Shown: in pieces, positions 1 to 8,214 of the stretch | Numbering within the stretch: the stretch's first letter is position 1 | Layout: each line of letters begins with the position of its first letter | Source of the DNA: Scytonema hofmannii PCC 7110 | Lineage (GTDB): Bacteria > Cyanobacteriota > Cyanobacteriia > Cyanobacteriales > Nostocaceae | Assembly: GCF_000346485.2 (NCBI RefSeq) | Contig: NZ_KQ976356.1 | Coordinates: 191,282-255,281, forward strand | DNA length: 64,000 nt | Reading direction: 5' to 3' | Translations under genes and position numbers: made by a program | The notes under the pieces: generated by a model | Seen by the model: only the letters and a program-made list of their open reading frames with translations | Told to the model about the DNA's origin: nothing | Databases searched by the model: none

Positions 1-1512
1 TGTCAAGATAGTCCCTTACTAAAAACACAATTTGCAGGACTAATTGACCCCGTTGAATTGGGTTCATCACAAGCAGAAAAAGCAAAGGCAGATTACTTAG
101 AAAACTTGAAATGGCAGGAAAGTAATAATCAACAGCTTTTAGACCCACTTCCAAAAGAAAGAATTATTCAACTTTTAGACCAATTTGAATCTGGGAATAT
201 CGATTCATGGTGGCTTCTATGTCAAGAAATGACACTGATGCCAGATAGTCAATACTATGACGATGTGCTTTTGCGTAAATCCGATTTAACAACCCTTTCT
301 GGTTGGAAAGAAGCTGAGTCATCAATAAAAGCAAGAATCGTAGAAGCAGCAAAAGTATATATAGATAAAGGAAATCCAGAAACTCATAAATGGCTGGGAA
401 CAAATACTTTTTATGAGTCTGCACTAGCTGGTTACAAAGCCATACGATTAATTCTAGAAGAAGCTCCAGAGCATATATTTACTATCCCTGCTTATATTTG
501 GCAAAAATGGGCATCACTCATACTTGACTATCCTAAAGAAGGTGATGAGAAAAGCCAAAATATTCACCAAGAAGTTTTAAGCATTACATATCAAAATGCC
601 CCAGACGAAATAATTAATACGTTGATGCTTTTGATTGACCAAGAAAATCAAAAACATGGATGTATTTTTATTCATCGTACACTAGAAAAATGTTGGAACG
701 AAAAATTAGCAAGTGCTATTTTTGAGAAAGTGCAAGATGAAAATTTAAAACATCAAAGTTTTAATACTCTCCTTGAGGAGCTTATAAAACACAAAGCTAA
801 TAGTGCTAAAATTTTTGCAGAATCGCTAATTCCTTTACCACTTCCTAAAGATGGAGAGGAAAGAGTCAAAGCAATTGCCGCAGCAAAAGCCTTGATAAAT
901 TATGCGGATGATGCAGGCTGGTCAGTTGTTTGGCCTGCAATTCAACAAGACTTAGAATTTTGTCGAGAGGTTATTGGATCGTTCTCCTTTCTTCTCTCAC
1001 ATGAAGGAAGTTTAGAAAAAAGATTAAAAGAAGAATATATAGCAGATTTATATATTTTTCTTGTCAAGCAATATCCTTTCATTAAAACAATAACAGAAAA
1101 CGATCCTTCATTTGAAGAACTTCAAGGGAGAAAAGCAAATGTAATGACATCAAATGATTATATCCTACGTTGGATAAATTACATTCCACAACGTCTAAAA
1201 AACCGTGGTACACCTAAAGCCTGTGAGGCAATTCGGCGAATCATGCGTGAATTACCAGAGCAAAAGGATAAATTGAAGCGATTTTTATTAGAAGCTGAGG
1301 CTTTAACTCGTCGTAATACTTGGAATCCACCACAACCATCATTAATAATTGAACTAGCAAAAAGTCAGTACCGTAAAGAGGTACAGCCTTTAGTAAACTA
1401 TGGAATTATACAAAATATCAACGATAGTACTGTTCATGGTAGTGTGCAGGCAATACAAGGAGATAACAACCAACAATTAACAACACTCACACCTACACCT
1501 CTAACCGAATAA
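1..1512 (+). CDS. C-terminal part of a large alpha-helical protein (5' end outside the window)
   Basis: The frame is open from the first base with no start needed, so this is the C-terminal ~500 residues of a longer protein. The visible part is mostly helical, rich in E, K, L and W, with no Walker motif or catalytic signature. The last ~40 residues form a polar tail (GSVQAIQGDNNQ, then Thr/Pro). Similar helical C-termini follow NACHT/STAND ATPase domains in cyanobacterial proteins, so a STAND ATPase whose N-terminus lies upstream is one possibility, but that is inference. Its 3' end overlaps the convergent AAA ATPase remnant by 20 bp. Confidence 0.7.
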   Translation, partial: CQDSPLLKTQFAGLIDPVELGSSQAEKAKADYLENLKWQESNNQQLLDPLPKERIIQLLDQFESGNIDSWWLLCQEMTLMPDSQYYDDVLLRKSDLTTLSGWKEAESSIKARIVEAAKVYIDKGNPETHKWLGTNTFYESALAGYKAIRLILEEAPEHIFTIPAYIWQKWASLILDYPKEGDEKSQNIHQEVLSITYQNAPDEIINTLMLLIDQENQKHGCIFIHRTLEKCWNEKLASAIFEKVQDENLKHQSFNTLLEELIKHKANSAKIFAESLIPLPLPKDGEERVKAIAAAKALINYADDAGWSVVWPAIQQDLEFCREVIGSFSFLLSHEGSLEKRLKEEYIADLYIFLVKQYPFIKTITENDPSFEELQGRKANVMTSNDYILRWINYIPQRLKNRGTPKACEAIRRIMRELPEQKDKLKRFLLEAEALTRRNTWNPPQPSLIIELAKSQYRKEVQPLVNYGIIQNINDSTVHGSVQAIQGDNNQQLTTLTPTPLTE

Positions 1513-1956
1513 TATATGCATCAGGTACTAATTGCTCCACATAATCAGAGTGGGTTGTAATAATAAGTTCCATCTAAGAGTTACATTGTGCTCTTCACTT
1601 AGAGAATGCAAATCTCGCCCCATTTCTCGTAACTTCTGCTGGAAATCTCTAAAGGCTTGGAGTTCGCCAGACGAGAATTGTACCTGTACGGCTACCTCAG
1701 GCGTCATACCTCCCCAGTTATTCGCGAGCAATTCATAGTTAAATCCCACCCATTCCAGATCGGAGATGTTCTCTAAGCGTCCAGTCGCCGTACCTAAAGT
1801 TGCTGCAATAGCTTGCAACAAACTTGTTTTCCCAGAACCATTCATTCCAACCAGGACAATCGTATCTCGTGCTAACCCAGTTTCTGGCTCAGTAAAATCA
1901 AATACATAATCCCGAAATTTCTTAAAATACTTTAGTTGAACGGATTGAACTTTCAT
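1493..1956 (-). pseudogene. AAA/RecF-like ATPase with internal deletion
   Basis: The N-terminal ~128 residues are those of an SMC/RecF-type AAA ATPase: a first strand (VQSVQLKYFKKFRDY), then Walker A GMNGSGKTSLLQA at about residues 37-49. The annotated frame then stops after LLLQPTLIMWSN. Shifting frame near position 1580 gives MELIITTHSDYVEQL and ends LEV-stop at 1493. This is the H-loop (TTHSDYVE) that normally lies at the C-terminus of such ATPases. The Walker B, signature and central region are therefore missing: an internal deletion has joined the two ends out of frame. No functional product is expected. The original gene may have been an OLD/ABC-type ATPase. Confidence 0.8.
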
Positions 1957-2017
1957 TTTGAAATCTCATTTTGGAGAAAAACAGTGCTCGGCAGTTATAA
2001 ATGTATCTTATATAAAA

Positions 2018-2437
2018 CTAGACACGAACCAAGCGTAAATATTCAATCAAGATACACGCATCCATCACTACGTTCATTCCCGCATCCAATGCTTTTTGTA
2101 CGGCGGCTTCATCTGATATACCGAGTTGCGCCCAGATTGTGTTGGCATTAATAGCGATTGCCTCGGTTACAATTTCACTTAAGTACTCAGAGCGGCGAAA
2201 AACGTTAACAATATCTATACGTGATGGCACTTCTTTCAAAGAAGGATAACTGGGTTGACCATCAATTTCTTGAAATTGTGGGTTGACGGGGTAAACAATA
2301 TAACCAACCTTCCGTACAAATTGGGCAATTTGGTAACTAGTACGATTTGGTTTATCGGAGTGTCCGACAACAGCAATGACTTTTGCACTGGTCAACACGT
2401 CGCGTATTGCACTGTCATTTAATTTATTAAACGGCAT
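2018..2437 (-). CDS. CoA-binding domain protein (YccU-like)
   Basis: A 139-residue single-domain Rossmann protein. The N-terminal strand and loop VIAVVGHSDKPNRTSYQIA is typical of the CoA-binding family, followed by GYIVYPVNPQ and PSLKEVP, and near the C-terminus WAQLGISDEAA. The length agrees with YccU/CoA_binding_2 proteins (~135-145 aa). These are related to the nucleotide-binding domain of succinyl-CoA synthetase, but the physiological role of the stand-alone proteins is unclear. It starts at an ATG with AAAAGGAG-like sequence upstream. It looks intact, unlike its neighbours on both sides. Confidence 0.88.
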   Translation of the reverse strand: MPFNKLNDSAIRDVLTSAKVIAVVGHSDKPNRTSYQIAQFVRKVGYIVYPVNPQFQEIDGQPSYPSLKEVPSRIDIVNVFRRSEYLSEIVTEAIAINANTIWAQLGISDEAAVQKALDAGMNVVMDACILIEYLRLVRV

Positions 2438-2673
2438 TGTCGAGTCTCCTTTTAAAATGTTTTTTTAGATTCAATAGTATCGTCAAAGCAATAACAATAC
2501 CCAGTGCTCGCCCATTCTATAGAAAAATCAGATTTATAGAAACGAACGGTTCGGGAGAAATGATACTTACTCCTGATGCAGCACAAGAATTTTTTACAAG
2601 ACAACAGCTTTCGAGTATCACCAAGCGTGTAAACTACCAAGTAAAATATAGATATTACTTGCCAGTGGGAAAT

Positions 2674-2992
2674 ATGACAGAAACTAAACCGAATCCTACA
2701 GCTAGACGGGGACGGATATTAAGCGAAATTCAATGGACTCCAGAACAGCACGCACAATGGGAAGCTGAACGCCAGGAATAACGCTGCGCGCAGTCAAGTA
2801 ATTTTTGACCGTGTAAAACCAGAATTAATGCAAACCCATTATAACTGGTACATCACAATTGAACCTGATAGTGGAGAATATTTTCTTAATCAGGATGAGA
2901 TGGAAGGCGCTTTCTTAGCACATGAAAAATATCCAGGTGCAAAGTTGTATACTTTCCGTATCAACGAAACTGGGGTGTGCGGAACTGTATGA
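2674..2992 (+). pseudogene. Frameshifted small cyanobacterial protein, ~105 aa when repaired
   Basis: From the ATG at 2674 the frame reads MTETKPNPTARRGR and WTPEQHAQWEAERQE, then stops at 2781. The +1 frame continues without a break as SQVIFDRVKPELMQTHYNWY, ending INETGVCGTV-stop at 2992. I recognise the combined sequence as one family of short cyanobacterial proteins (WTPEQ...QWEAE...VIFDR.KPEL...HYNWY.I.IEP.SG.YF), usually encoded just upstream of a clan AA aspartic protease, as here. One frameshift around 2770-2785 separates the halves. Its stop overlaps the start of the protease gene (ATGA at 2989). Function unknown. The 3' half also has its own ATG at 2828 (54 aa), so it could still be translated alone. 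Confidence 0.7.
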
Positions 2993-3354
2993 TATCCGGC
3001 TTTTTTGGTGTGAGTAGGATGCTTTGTTTTTTGAAATTGATTTGATAGTCTCATCTAGTTTTGATTTGCCAGTTAATGCAATGTTCGATACAGGCTTTTC
3101 TGGCTACTTGGCTATAAACGGTCAAGACATAGATGGATTTGGCTGGACATATATAAAACAGCAGCCAATGTTTACAGCCAGAGGAGAAACCGAGTTTGAC
3201 TTATATTTAGGTGAAGTACGTGCTTGTTGGTCAAGAATTTCAGATTCCCGTGCATGTTGGCTCTTATTTAACAGAAGTTTTACTTGGTCGCCAATGGCTT
3301 ACAACTAGAAGACTTGTTATTGATATGCCATCAGGTGTATTGACACTAGGATAA
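2989..3354 (+). pseudogene. Clan AA aspartic protease, two frameshifts
   Basis: The repaired protein starts MISGFFGVSRM (ATG at 2989). It then shifts frame near 3020-3026 to FFEIDLIVSSS...VNAMFDTGFSGYLAI, where DTGFSG is the catalytic D-T-G motif of retropepsin-like proteases. A second shift near 3215-3225 leads into LVGQEFQIPVHVGSY, VLLGRQWL and SGVLTLG-stop. All parts of the ~120-residue family are present in order, so this is a recent pseudogene rather than a fragment. The ATGA overlap with the preceding gene shows they were one translationally coupled operon. Confidence 0.75.
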
Positions 3355-3412
3355 TAATTTATTCAATTTAGATGAGCGCTCGCATGATGCATGTTGGCGT
3401 TCTAGAAAAATC

Positions 3413-3439
3413 TCCCCAATTTATCCAATAAATTGGGGA
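3413..3439. repeat. 12-bp perfect inverted repeat, 3-nt loop
   Basis: Arms TCCCCAATTTAT and ATAAATTGGGGA flank CCA. On the minus strand the hairpin is followed by GATTTTTCT, so it could act as a weak terminator for minus-strand transcription. It lies between the protease pseudogene and psb34. Confidence 0.5.
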
Positions 3440-3557
3440 TGTAAAAGAATTTGAGAGAGTACTTCCCTAAACTACACACCTTCTTCAACTATTTTTCGGA
3501 ATCGGTTATGTTTTGATGGAGGCGGATATATCAATGTCAGTCTTATTCTTTTCAATG

Positions 3558-3583
3558 GAAAAACCCTAGCCTTTAGCCAGGGT
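3558..3583 (-). terminator. Rho-independent terminator downstream of psb34
   Basis: On the minus strand the stem ACCCTGGC/GCTAGGGT (8 pairs, one G-T) with loop TAAAG is followed by TTTTCC. It lies 56 bp after the psb34 stop codon. Confidence 0.6.
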
Positions 3584-3638
3584 GAAAATGGGAAGCTCAA
3601 ATGTCGATAAGAGTTTTTAATAGCAAAGTCTACTCGTC

Positions 3639-3809
3639 TTAACCAACTGTAAAAGCAACCAGAACTAAAGTAGTGACAAGTAATGTAGCAAACACGCCTT
3701 GGATAACATATTGACGTTGCTCCCAAATAGCGGGGTATTCAGCAAACTGCATCTTTGGCTCGGTGGGATAGTTGTTGAGGACGCCGTCTTCATTAACAGT
3801 AGTATACAT
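3639..3809 (-). CDS. psb34: Psb34, Ssl1498-family photosystem II assembly protein
   Basis: A 56-residue protein beginning MYTTVNEDGVLNNYPTEP and ending in one membrane helix, VFATLLVTTLVLVAFTVG. The N-terminal TVN..G.LNNY..EP, the central QRQYVIQG and the single C-terminal helix match the Ssl1498 light-harvesting-like family, renamed Psb34, which attaches to the CP47 module during photosystem II assembly and is related to the high-light-inducible proteins. It acts in the thylakoid membrane. The gene is monocistronic, with a hairpin terminator just downstream. Family recognition is from sequence recall; the length fits exactly. Confidence 0.85.
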   Translation of the reverse strand: MYTTVNEDGVLNNYPTEPKMQFAEYPAIWEQRQYVIQGVFATLLVTTLVLVAFTVG

Positions 3810-3977
3810 AGGTCTTTTCCTTGTTTGTTATCTTATGTAAATAAATATAACGATTTTGTTACAAAACATCAAGAGTGCTTGACGTAGAAAAATAAATAGT
3901 ATCCATAAGAAGAGCTAATCTGTAGATTGTTGCGATACGGTAGTATAGCCGTTATCCCTTGCAAGCTCGCACTCCTG

Positions 3978-4013
3978 AGAAAAAACCCCGGTAACTCTGA
4001 CGAAACCGGGGTT
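3978..4013 (-). terminator. Rho-independent terminator downstream of the small heat-shock gene
   Basis: Inverted repeat AACCCCGGT...ACCGGGGTT with a 12-nt loop. On the minus strand it is followed by TTTTTTCTC. It lies about 50 bp after the hsp20 stop codon. Confidence 0.85.
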
Positions 4014-4061
4014 GCTCGATAATTATTTGTGTGCAAGGAAATTTATCTCTTAAACAGTCAA

Positions 4062-4493
4062 CTATGCAGCAGGCTGTTCTAAATTCACTTTGACAACTTT
4101 GTTCTTTTCTTCCTCTTTTTTGGGCAAAGTCAGATTCAAGATACCATCTTTGTATTCAGCAGTAACGTTGGTATTTTGAACTAAAAGAGGCAATGGAATA
4201 ACGCGCTGAAACTTACCATAGTGAAACTCAGTCCGTGTCGTGCCTTTTTCTTCGGTCTTAGTTTCAGATTTACGCTCTCCACTAATGGAAACAGCATTTT
4301 CTGTGACTTGAATATCCAGGTCTTTAGCGTCCATACCTGGAAGTTCTAGCTTGAGGTGGACCGCGTCATCTGTTTGGGTTAGTTCGGCAGCAGGAACTTT
4401 CACGAAATCTCTTTCAAACGGAACTCTTGTATCTTCAAACAGGCGTTGGATTGCGTTTATTTCTTTCCAAGGATTGTAACGAATGAGTGTCAT
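4062..4493 (-). CDS. hspA: Small heat-shock protein, Hsp20/alpha-crystallin family
   Basis: A 143-residue class A small heat-shock protein that holds unfolded proteins, and in cyanobacteria also associates with membranes. The N-terminus MTLIRYNPWKEINAIQRLFED is typical of cyanobacterial HspA/Hsp17. The alpha-crystallin domain covers residues ~42-135, with LELPGMDAKDLDIQV, the SISGERKSE strand, a FHYGKFQRVIPLP segment and the A/G-x-L motif DGILNLTLPK. The C-terminal tail is short (KVNLEQPAA). It is monocistronic, with a strong terminator downstream. The ~600 bp upstream should hold its heat-responsive promoter; I saw no perfect CIRCE element there. Confidence 0.93.
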   Translation of the reverse strand: MTLIRYNPWKEINAIQRLFEDTRVPFERDFVKVPAAELTQTDDAVHLKLELPGMDAKDLDIQVTENAVSISGERKSETKTEEKGTTRTEFHYGKFQRVIPLPLLVQNTNVTAEYKDGILNLTLPKKEEEKNKVVKVNLEQPAA

Positions 4494-5116
4494 AGCTATT
4501 ATGAATAAGTAGAAAGTGTGCTCTTGTTTGTTTGCTTTATGTTTTTATAATATGGCTTGCATAATCTTGAGTGATTCGGCTTTAACTACTTCGGAATTGA
4601 GAATAACCGTATAATAATTTCTAACTGTAAATAAGTGGGACTAACCGAATATTTTAGTTCGGTAAACAAGACTTAAAAACCTTCAATTTTACTTATGTGT
4701 TTGTCCGCATTCACTAACGATAGTGCAATTCAAGTATGAAAAAGCAGGTCACGTCTGCTTGCTACTAAAAGTTTATGATTCTTCAATCAATTCCAAACCA
4801 GTTTTCCGCACCGTGTGCTTGCGCCAATGATTCAGTTGAGGATGGTACATTTTCCTCCATCCATCGAAAATATTCATCTATTGAAATATCTAAATAACTA
4901 CCATGATGCGCTAACTACCAATGAGCTTGTAAAATATAGCCCAAATCTCGCATCGTTACGACAATAGAAGTGCAGTCAAACATATTCACGCCCACTCGCT
5001 TTAACTGCGTGCTTGTATTAACGCTCTAACGTGGCGATCGCCAATAAAGGATTTACACTGAAGCATGGGAGAAAACGGTTTTTACTCCGCTTGTGAAAAG
5101 TGGCATAAATAATAAC
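4494..5116. other. Intergenic region with a gene remnant
   Basis: The first 290 bp are AT-rich and probably hold the promoter of the heat-shock gene. The middle holds the minus-strand remnant at 4783-5015. The last part contains a GGCGATCGCC site (5035-5044) and the leader of the ASCH gene. Confidence 0.6.
4783..5015 (-). pseudogene. Remnant of an unidentified gene with an in-frame amber codon
   Basis: One minus-strand frame reads QLKRVGVNMFDC, VVTMRDLGYILQAHW, then TAG (4915-4917). It continues LAHHGSYLDISIDEYFRWM and NVPSSTESLAQAHGAENWFG-ID-stop at 4783. The composition is protein-like on both sides of the TAG, so a nonsense mutation in a former gene is likely. No start codon with a ribosome site is visible. 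Family not recognised. Confidence 0.4.
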
Positions 5117-5599
5117 ATGGAACAAATTAAACAGTACTGGCAAGCTTATTTAACAACACTCCCACCAGATTCACCCGTGCGTAACGAGCAATACGTAGCC
5201 GAACAGTTTGGTGACAACCCTGACCTCGCCAATTCTCTAGGTAAATTAATTGTGTCAAGAAAAAAGACCGCTACAAGTTCTGCATTATGGGAGTGGGAAG
5301 CCGAGGGTCAGCCAATTCCTAAAGTTGGACAGAAAAGCATCGTACTTGATAGTCACAATCAGCCGTTATGCATTATTGAAACAACAGAAGTCACAATCTG
5401 CCCATATGATAAAGTTGATGCACGGTTCGCTGCGGATGAAGGTGAAGGAGATTGTTCGCTTGCATATTGGAGAGAAGCGCACTGGCGGTTCTTTTCACGT
5501 GTACTACCAAAGATAGGCAAGTCTCCAGTACTCGATATGCCATTGGTTTGCGAGCGGTTTCATATCGTGTACGTTAACGCTCTAACTCATGGAAAATAA
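5117..5599 (+). CDS. ASCH domain protein
   Basis: The ATG at 5117 gives 160 residues; upstream in-frame sequence exists but lacks a better start. After a helical N-terminus (EQIKQYWQAYLTTLP) comes an ASCH fold from about residue 55: WEWEAEGQPIPKVGQKSIVLD, PLCIIETTEVTICPY, and the C-terminal REAHWRFFSRVLP. ASCH domains resemble PUA domains and are thought to bind RNA or nucleotides; some hydrolyse modified nucleosides. The protein length matches bacterial stand-alone ASCH proteins (~150 aa). Confidence 0.85.
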   Translation: MEQIKQYWQAYLTTLPPDSPVRNEQYVAEQFGDNPDLANSLGKLIVSRKKTATSSALWEWEAEGQPIPKVGQKSIVLDSHNQPLCIIETTEVTICPYDKVDARFAADEGEGDCSLAYWREAHWRFFSRVLPKIGKSPVLDMPLVCERFHIVYVNALTHGK

Positions 5600-5665
5600 G
5601 TTTGATATATCAACAGGTATTTGTCGCCATGAGCAAGAAGAACCACAAGACGATTTACACCGACT

Positions 5666-6004
5666 GTGAGCAGCAAAAAGTTGGATGAATTGCAACAAAA
5701 CTTTGATACTACTAAAATTTTAGCAGCTGTGGACACTATTGATGAGATTTGCTCGAGCATTTGCGATCTAGATGGGATAAGACTTGAATTGCTAAATCTC
5801 CATTCAATGGCTCACACAATTATCAATGGGGATTCAACAATTAATGCACCTACGGGGACGTGTATTTGGGAAGTCGCTCAAGACTTAGAGCTACAAATCG
5901 ATGATTTCGCCACAAAGTTAAATGGAATTGCGACAATGCTTGGAAGGCTTGGAGAACTTGTACCGGATGAGGAAGATGAGGAGAACTTTGATTTTGATGA
6001 GTAA
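5666..6004 (+). CDS. Hypothetical acidic protein
   Basis: 112 residues from a GTG start. The protein is acidic with a helical heptad-like N-terminus (MSSKKLDELQQNF), a central IINGDSTINAPTGTCIWEVAQDLELQ segment and a very acidic tail (PDEEDEENFDFDE). Not recognised. A 26-codon open frame (5589-5669, ATG overlapping the end of the ASCH gene) ends with a TGA that overlaps the GTG start here. Translation could pass from the ASCH gene through this short frame, though that coupling is inferred. It probably forms an operon with the ASCH gene. Confidence 0.6.
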   Translation: MSSKKLDELQQNFDTTKILAAVDTIDEICSSICDLDGIRLELLNLHSMAHTIINGDSTINAPTGTCIWEVAQDLELQIDDFATKLNGIATMLGRLGELVPDEEDEENFDFDE

Positions 6005-6077
6005 ATAGCACAGACATCAACCACCTTACTAAATATGTATGAGTTGAGGTACAGATAACGTAAAGACAGTGTATGTA

Positions 6078-6116
6078 ATCGTCACTGTTAGAGGCTCAAC
6101 CTCTAACAGTGACGAT
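6078..6116. repeat. Perfect 17-bp inverted repeat, 5-nt loop
   Basis: Arms ATCGTCACTGTTAGAGG and its complement flank CTCAA. There is no T-run after it on either strand. It lies between the acidic hypothetical gene and the methyltransferase gene and could be a terminator-like or regulatory hairpin, or a small mobile repeat. Confidence 0.8.
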
Positions 6117-6178
6117 ATGAATACTATCGAGCTTGTATATTAATAGTGCTCTTCCAGTAGCAGAGAAATAGAAAAAAT

Positions 6179-6856
6179 ATGCATGAGAATGAAGAACGAA
6201 TCCTGAATTCTTGGAACAAGAATGCTTTGTCTTGGACGCGGGTGATTCGTTCCCATCAAATTAAAAGCCGTGTTCAAGTTACCAATTCAGCAATACTAGA
6301 AACTGTTACTGAGCTAAATCCAACAACTTTTTTAGACGTTGGATGTGGTGAAGGATGGTTGTGTCGCGAACTTTTTGCCAAGGGAATTGATGGGTGGGGA
6401 GTCGATGCTTCTTATGCTCTGATTGAAGCAGCACGGGAATGTGGCGATTCTCGCTTTCTTGTGAGTTCATACTCCGAATTGGGAGTACAAAAATTCGGTA
6501 ACATTGAACGTTTTTCTTGCTTTATTTGTAACTTCTCAATTCTCGGACAACGAGACTTAACTGATATCGCTGATGTCGGTCATCATCTTTTAGAGCCTCG
6601 CGGTCACATCATCGTTCAAACACTCCACCCATTAACAGCTGGCGGTGGAACTGAAACAGCAGATGGTTGGCGGGAAACTTTGTGGCAAGAAATTGGCAAT
6701 GAACCATTTCATCCCGCTCCTTGGTACTATCGTACTATGGAATCGTGGATTGAAGGATTTTGCGATCGCAATTACCGATTGCTGAATTTACGAGAAATCT
6801 ATCATCCGGTAACCAACAAACCTGTCTCAATCATTTTTGTTTTTGAACGACAGTGA
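6179..6856 (+). CDS. Class I SAM-dependent methyltransferase
   Basis: 225 residues. The SAM-binding motif I is FLDVGCGEGWLCREL (about residues 51-65), followed by motif II GWGVDASYALIEAAR. Motif IV is in FSCFICNFSIL and post-I in LEPRGHIIVQTLHP. The N-terminus (ILNSWNKNALSWTRVIR) and the late W...PAPWYYRTMESW resemble small-molecule methyltransferases of the UbiE/Methyltransf_11 type. The substrate cannot be deduced. It starts at an ATG in an A-rich leader with a weak ribosome site. It stands alone and looks intact. Confidence 0.88.
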   Translation: MHENEERILNSWNKNALSWTRVIRSHQIKSRVQVTNSAILETVTELNPTTFLDVGCGEGWLCRELFAKGIDGWGVDASYALIEAARECGDSRFLVSSYSELGVQKFGNIERFSCFICNFSILGQRDLTDIADVGHHLLEPRGHIIVQTLHPLTAGGGTETADGWRETLWQEIGNEPFHPAPWYYRTMESWIEGFCDRNYRLLNLREIYHPVTNKPVSIIFVFERQ

Positions 6857-6999
6857 AGTGCTTCGGTCTGCAATTCAGTTGTTTCTAGGCTAACAACATT
6901 GCAGCAATATTAAGTGAAAAACTCCACGCGATCGCCTGTTGCCATCGCGTGCAACGAGCATAAGCTAAGATTGAAGCAATATTCAGCTTGTTGGCAGTA

Positions 7000-8214
7000 A
7001 TGAGTGATGATAATTCAATTAGAAAAATTCTGATTCTAGCTGCACATCCTTTAGGTACGGATAAACTGCGTTTGGATGAAGAAGCCCGCGATATTAAAGA
7101 AGGTTTGCGACAAGCAAGCGAGCGAGACCGATTCGTCCTTCACTCTGAATGGGCAGTTCGACCGAGAGATGTTCGACGAGCACTTTTAAACTTTTTGCCC
7201 CATATCGTTCATTTTTCTGGGCATGGAGCAGAGGATGGTGGTTTAGCATTTGAGAACGAACTGGGGAATATACAATTAGTGTCTCCTGAAGCACTTGCTG
7301 GGTTGTTCAAACTTTTTTCAGAGTCTGTAGAGTGCGTACTGTTGAATGCTTGCTACTCAGAAATCCAAGCTCAAGCTATTGCTCATCATATTAATTTTGT
7401 CATTGGAATGAATAGAGAAATTGGCGACCGTGCGGCTGTTGAATTTGCTGTTGGTTTTTATGATGCTTTGGGATCTGGGTGTTCCGTTGAGACTGCTTAT
7501 GAATTTGGTTGTAACGCAATTTCATTGGCATTTAGCGTCAACGATGAAATCGTGGTGATGGTTATTGACATAGATGCACAAAGAGGTCGTATCTCCTTAT
7601 CTACTAAAAAATTGGAACCCGAACCGGGTGACATCATTAGAAACCGTCAACTTGTTTATGATAAGGCAGAGGAAATGGCAGCGTTGTATCGCAAACAATT
7701 GTTAGCTAAACAACAAGGTCAAGCTGCAGCACCTGCCGTTGAAGAAGAAATTGCTGTTGTTGCTGAAGAAATACCATCAGTAACAGCAGAATCGAATGAA
7801 AGCCATTTACTGATAATAGAAGATGACCAAGGGCGTAAAGAGTTTTCTTTGGATCGTCCTATTTACTCTATTGGTAGAGATCGCGAGTGTGATATTCGTT
7901 TGATTTCACAGTTTGTTTCACGTCGCCATGCTACCTTGGTTAGGCTACCATGCGATGATAAAAAACATATTTACTATTATCGAATTGTCGATGGTGATGC
8001 CAAGGGCAAAGCTAGCTCTAACGGCTTAATGATTAACGGACGAAAAATCTTGGCACGTAATTTGAAGAATGAGGATGAAATTGTCTTTGGTCCACAGGTA
8101 CGTGCTATCTACTACGTAGTCCGGGATACCATGAGGGCTACAGGACAAACCGATAATGCTGAGTACAATATTACACTTATAAATGCTGGCATGACCGAGG
8201 ATATGGAGGACTAG
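7000..8214 (+). CDS. CHAT protease-like domain fused to a ribosomal protein S1 tail and an FHA domain
   Basis: 404 residues from ATG 7000. Residues ~1-175 are a compact CHAT (caspase-like) domain: [10 protein letters not shown], the His motif IVHFSGHG, the Cys motif LLNACYSE. Residues ~178-235 ([50 protein letters not shown]) look like the end of the third S1 domain and the tail of cyanobacterial ribosomal protein S1, continuing into its Ala/Glu-rich tail. Residues ~268-385 form an FHA phosphothreonine-binding domain: [25 protein letters not shown] and [12 protein letters not shown]. The frame is continuous, so it is probably expressed. The CHAT part closely resembles that of the gene at 53142. 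The S1 identification is from memory of the family. An intact fusion of protease-like and phosphopeptide-binding modules suggests signalling or conflict function. Confidence 0.8.
   Translation: MSDDNSIRKILILAAHPLGTDKLRLDEEARDIKEGLRQASERDRFVLHSEWAVRPRDVRRALLNFLPHIVHFSGHGAEDGGLAFENELGNIQLVSPEALAGLFKLFSESVECVLLNACYSEIQAQAIAHHINFVIGMNREIGDRAAVEFAVGFYDALGSGCSVETAYEFGCNAISLAFSVNDEIVVMVIDIDAQRGRISLSTKKLEPEPGDIIRNRQLVYDKAEEMAALYRKQLLAKQQGQAAAPAVEEEIAVVAEEIPSVTAESNESHLLIIEDDQGRKEFSLDRPIYSIGRDRECDIRLISQFVSRRHATLVRLPCDDKKHIYYYRIVDGDAKGKASSNGLMINGRKILARNLKNEDEIVFGPQVRAIYYVVRDTMRATGQTDNAEYNITLINAGMTEDMED

Noticed and set aside
3699..3887. Plus-strand open frame of 62 codons
   Set aside because: It is antisense to psb34, whose protein family is clearly recognised on the other strand.
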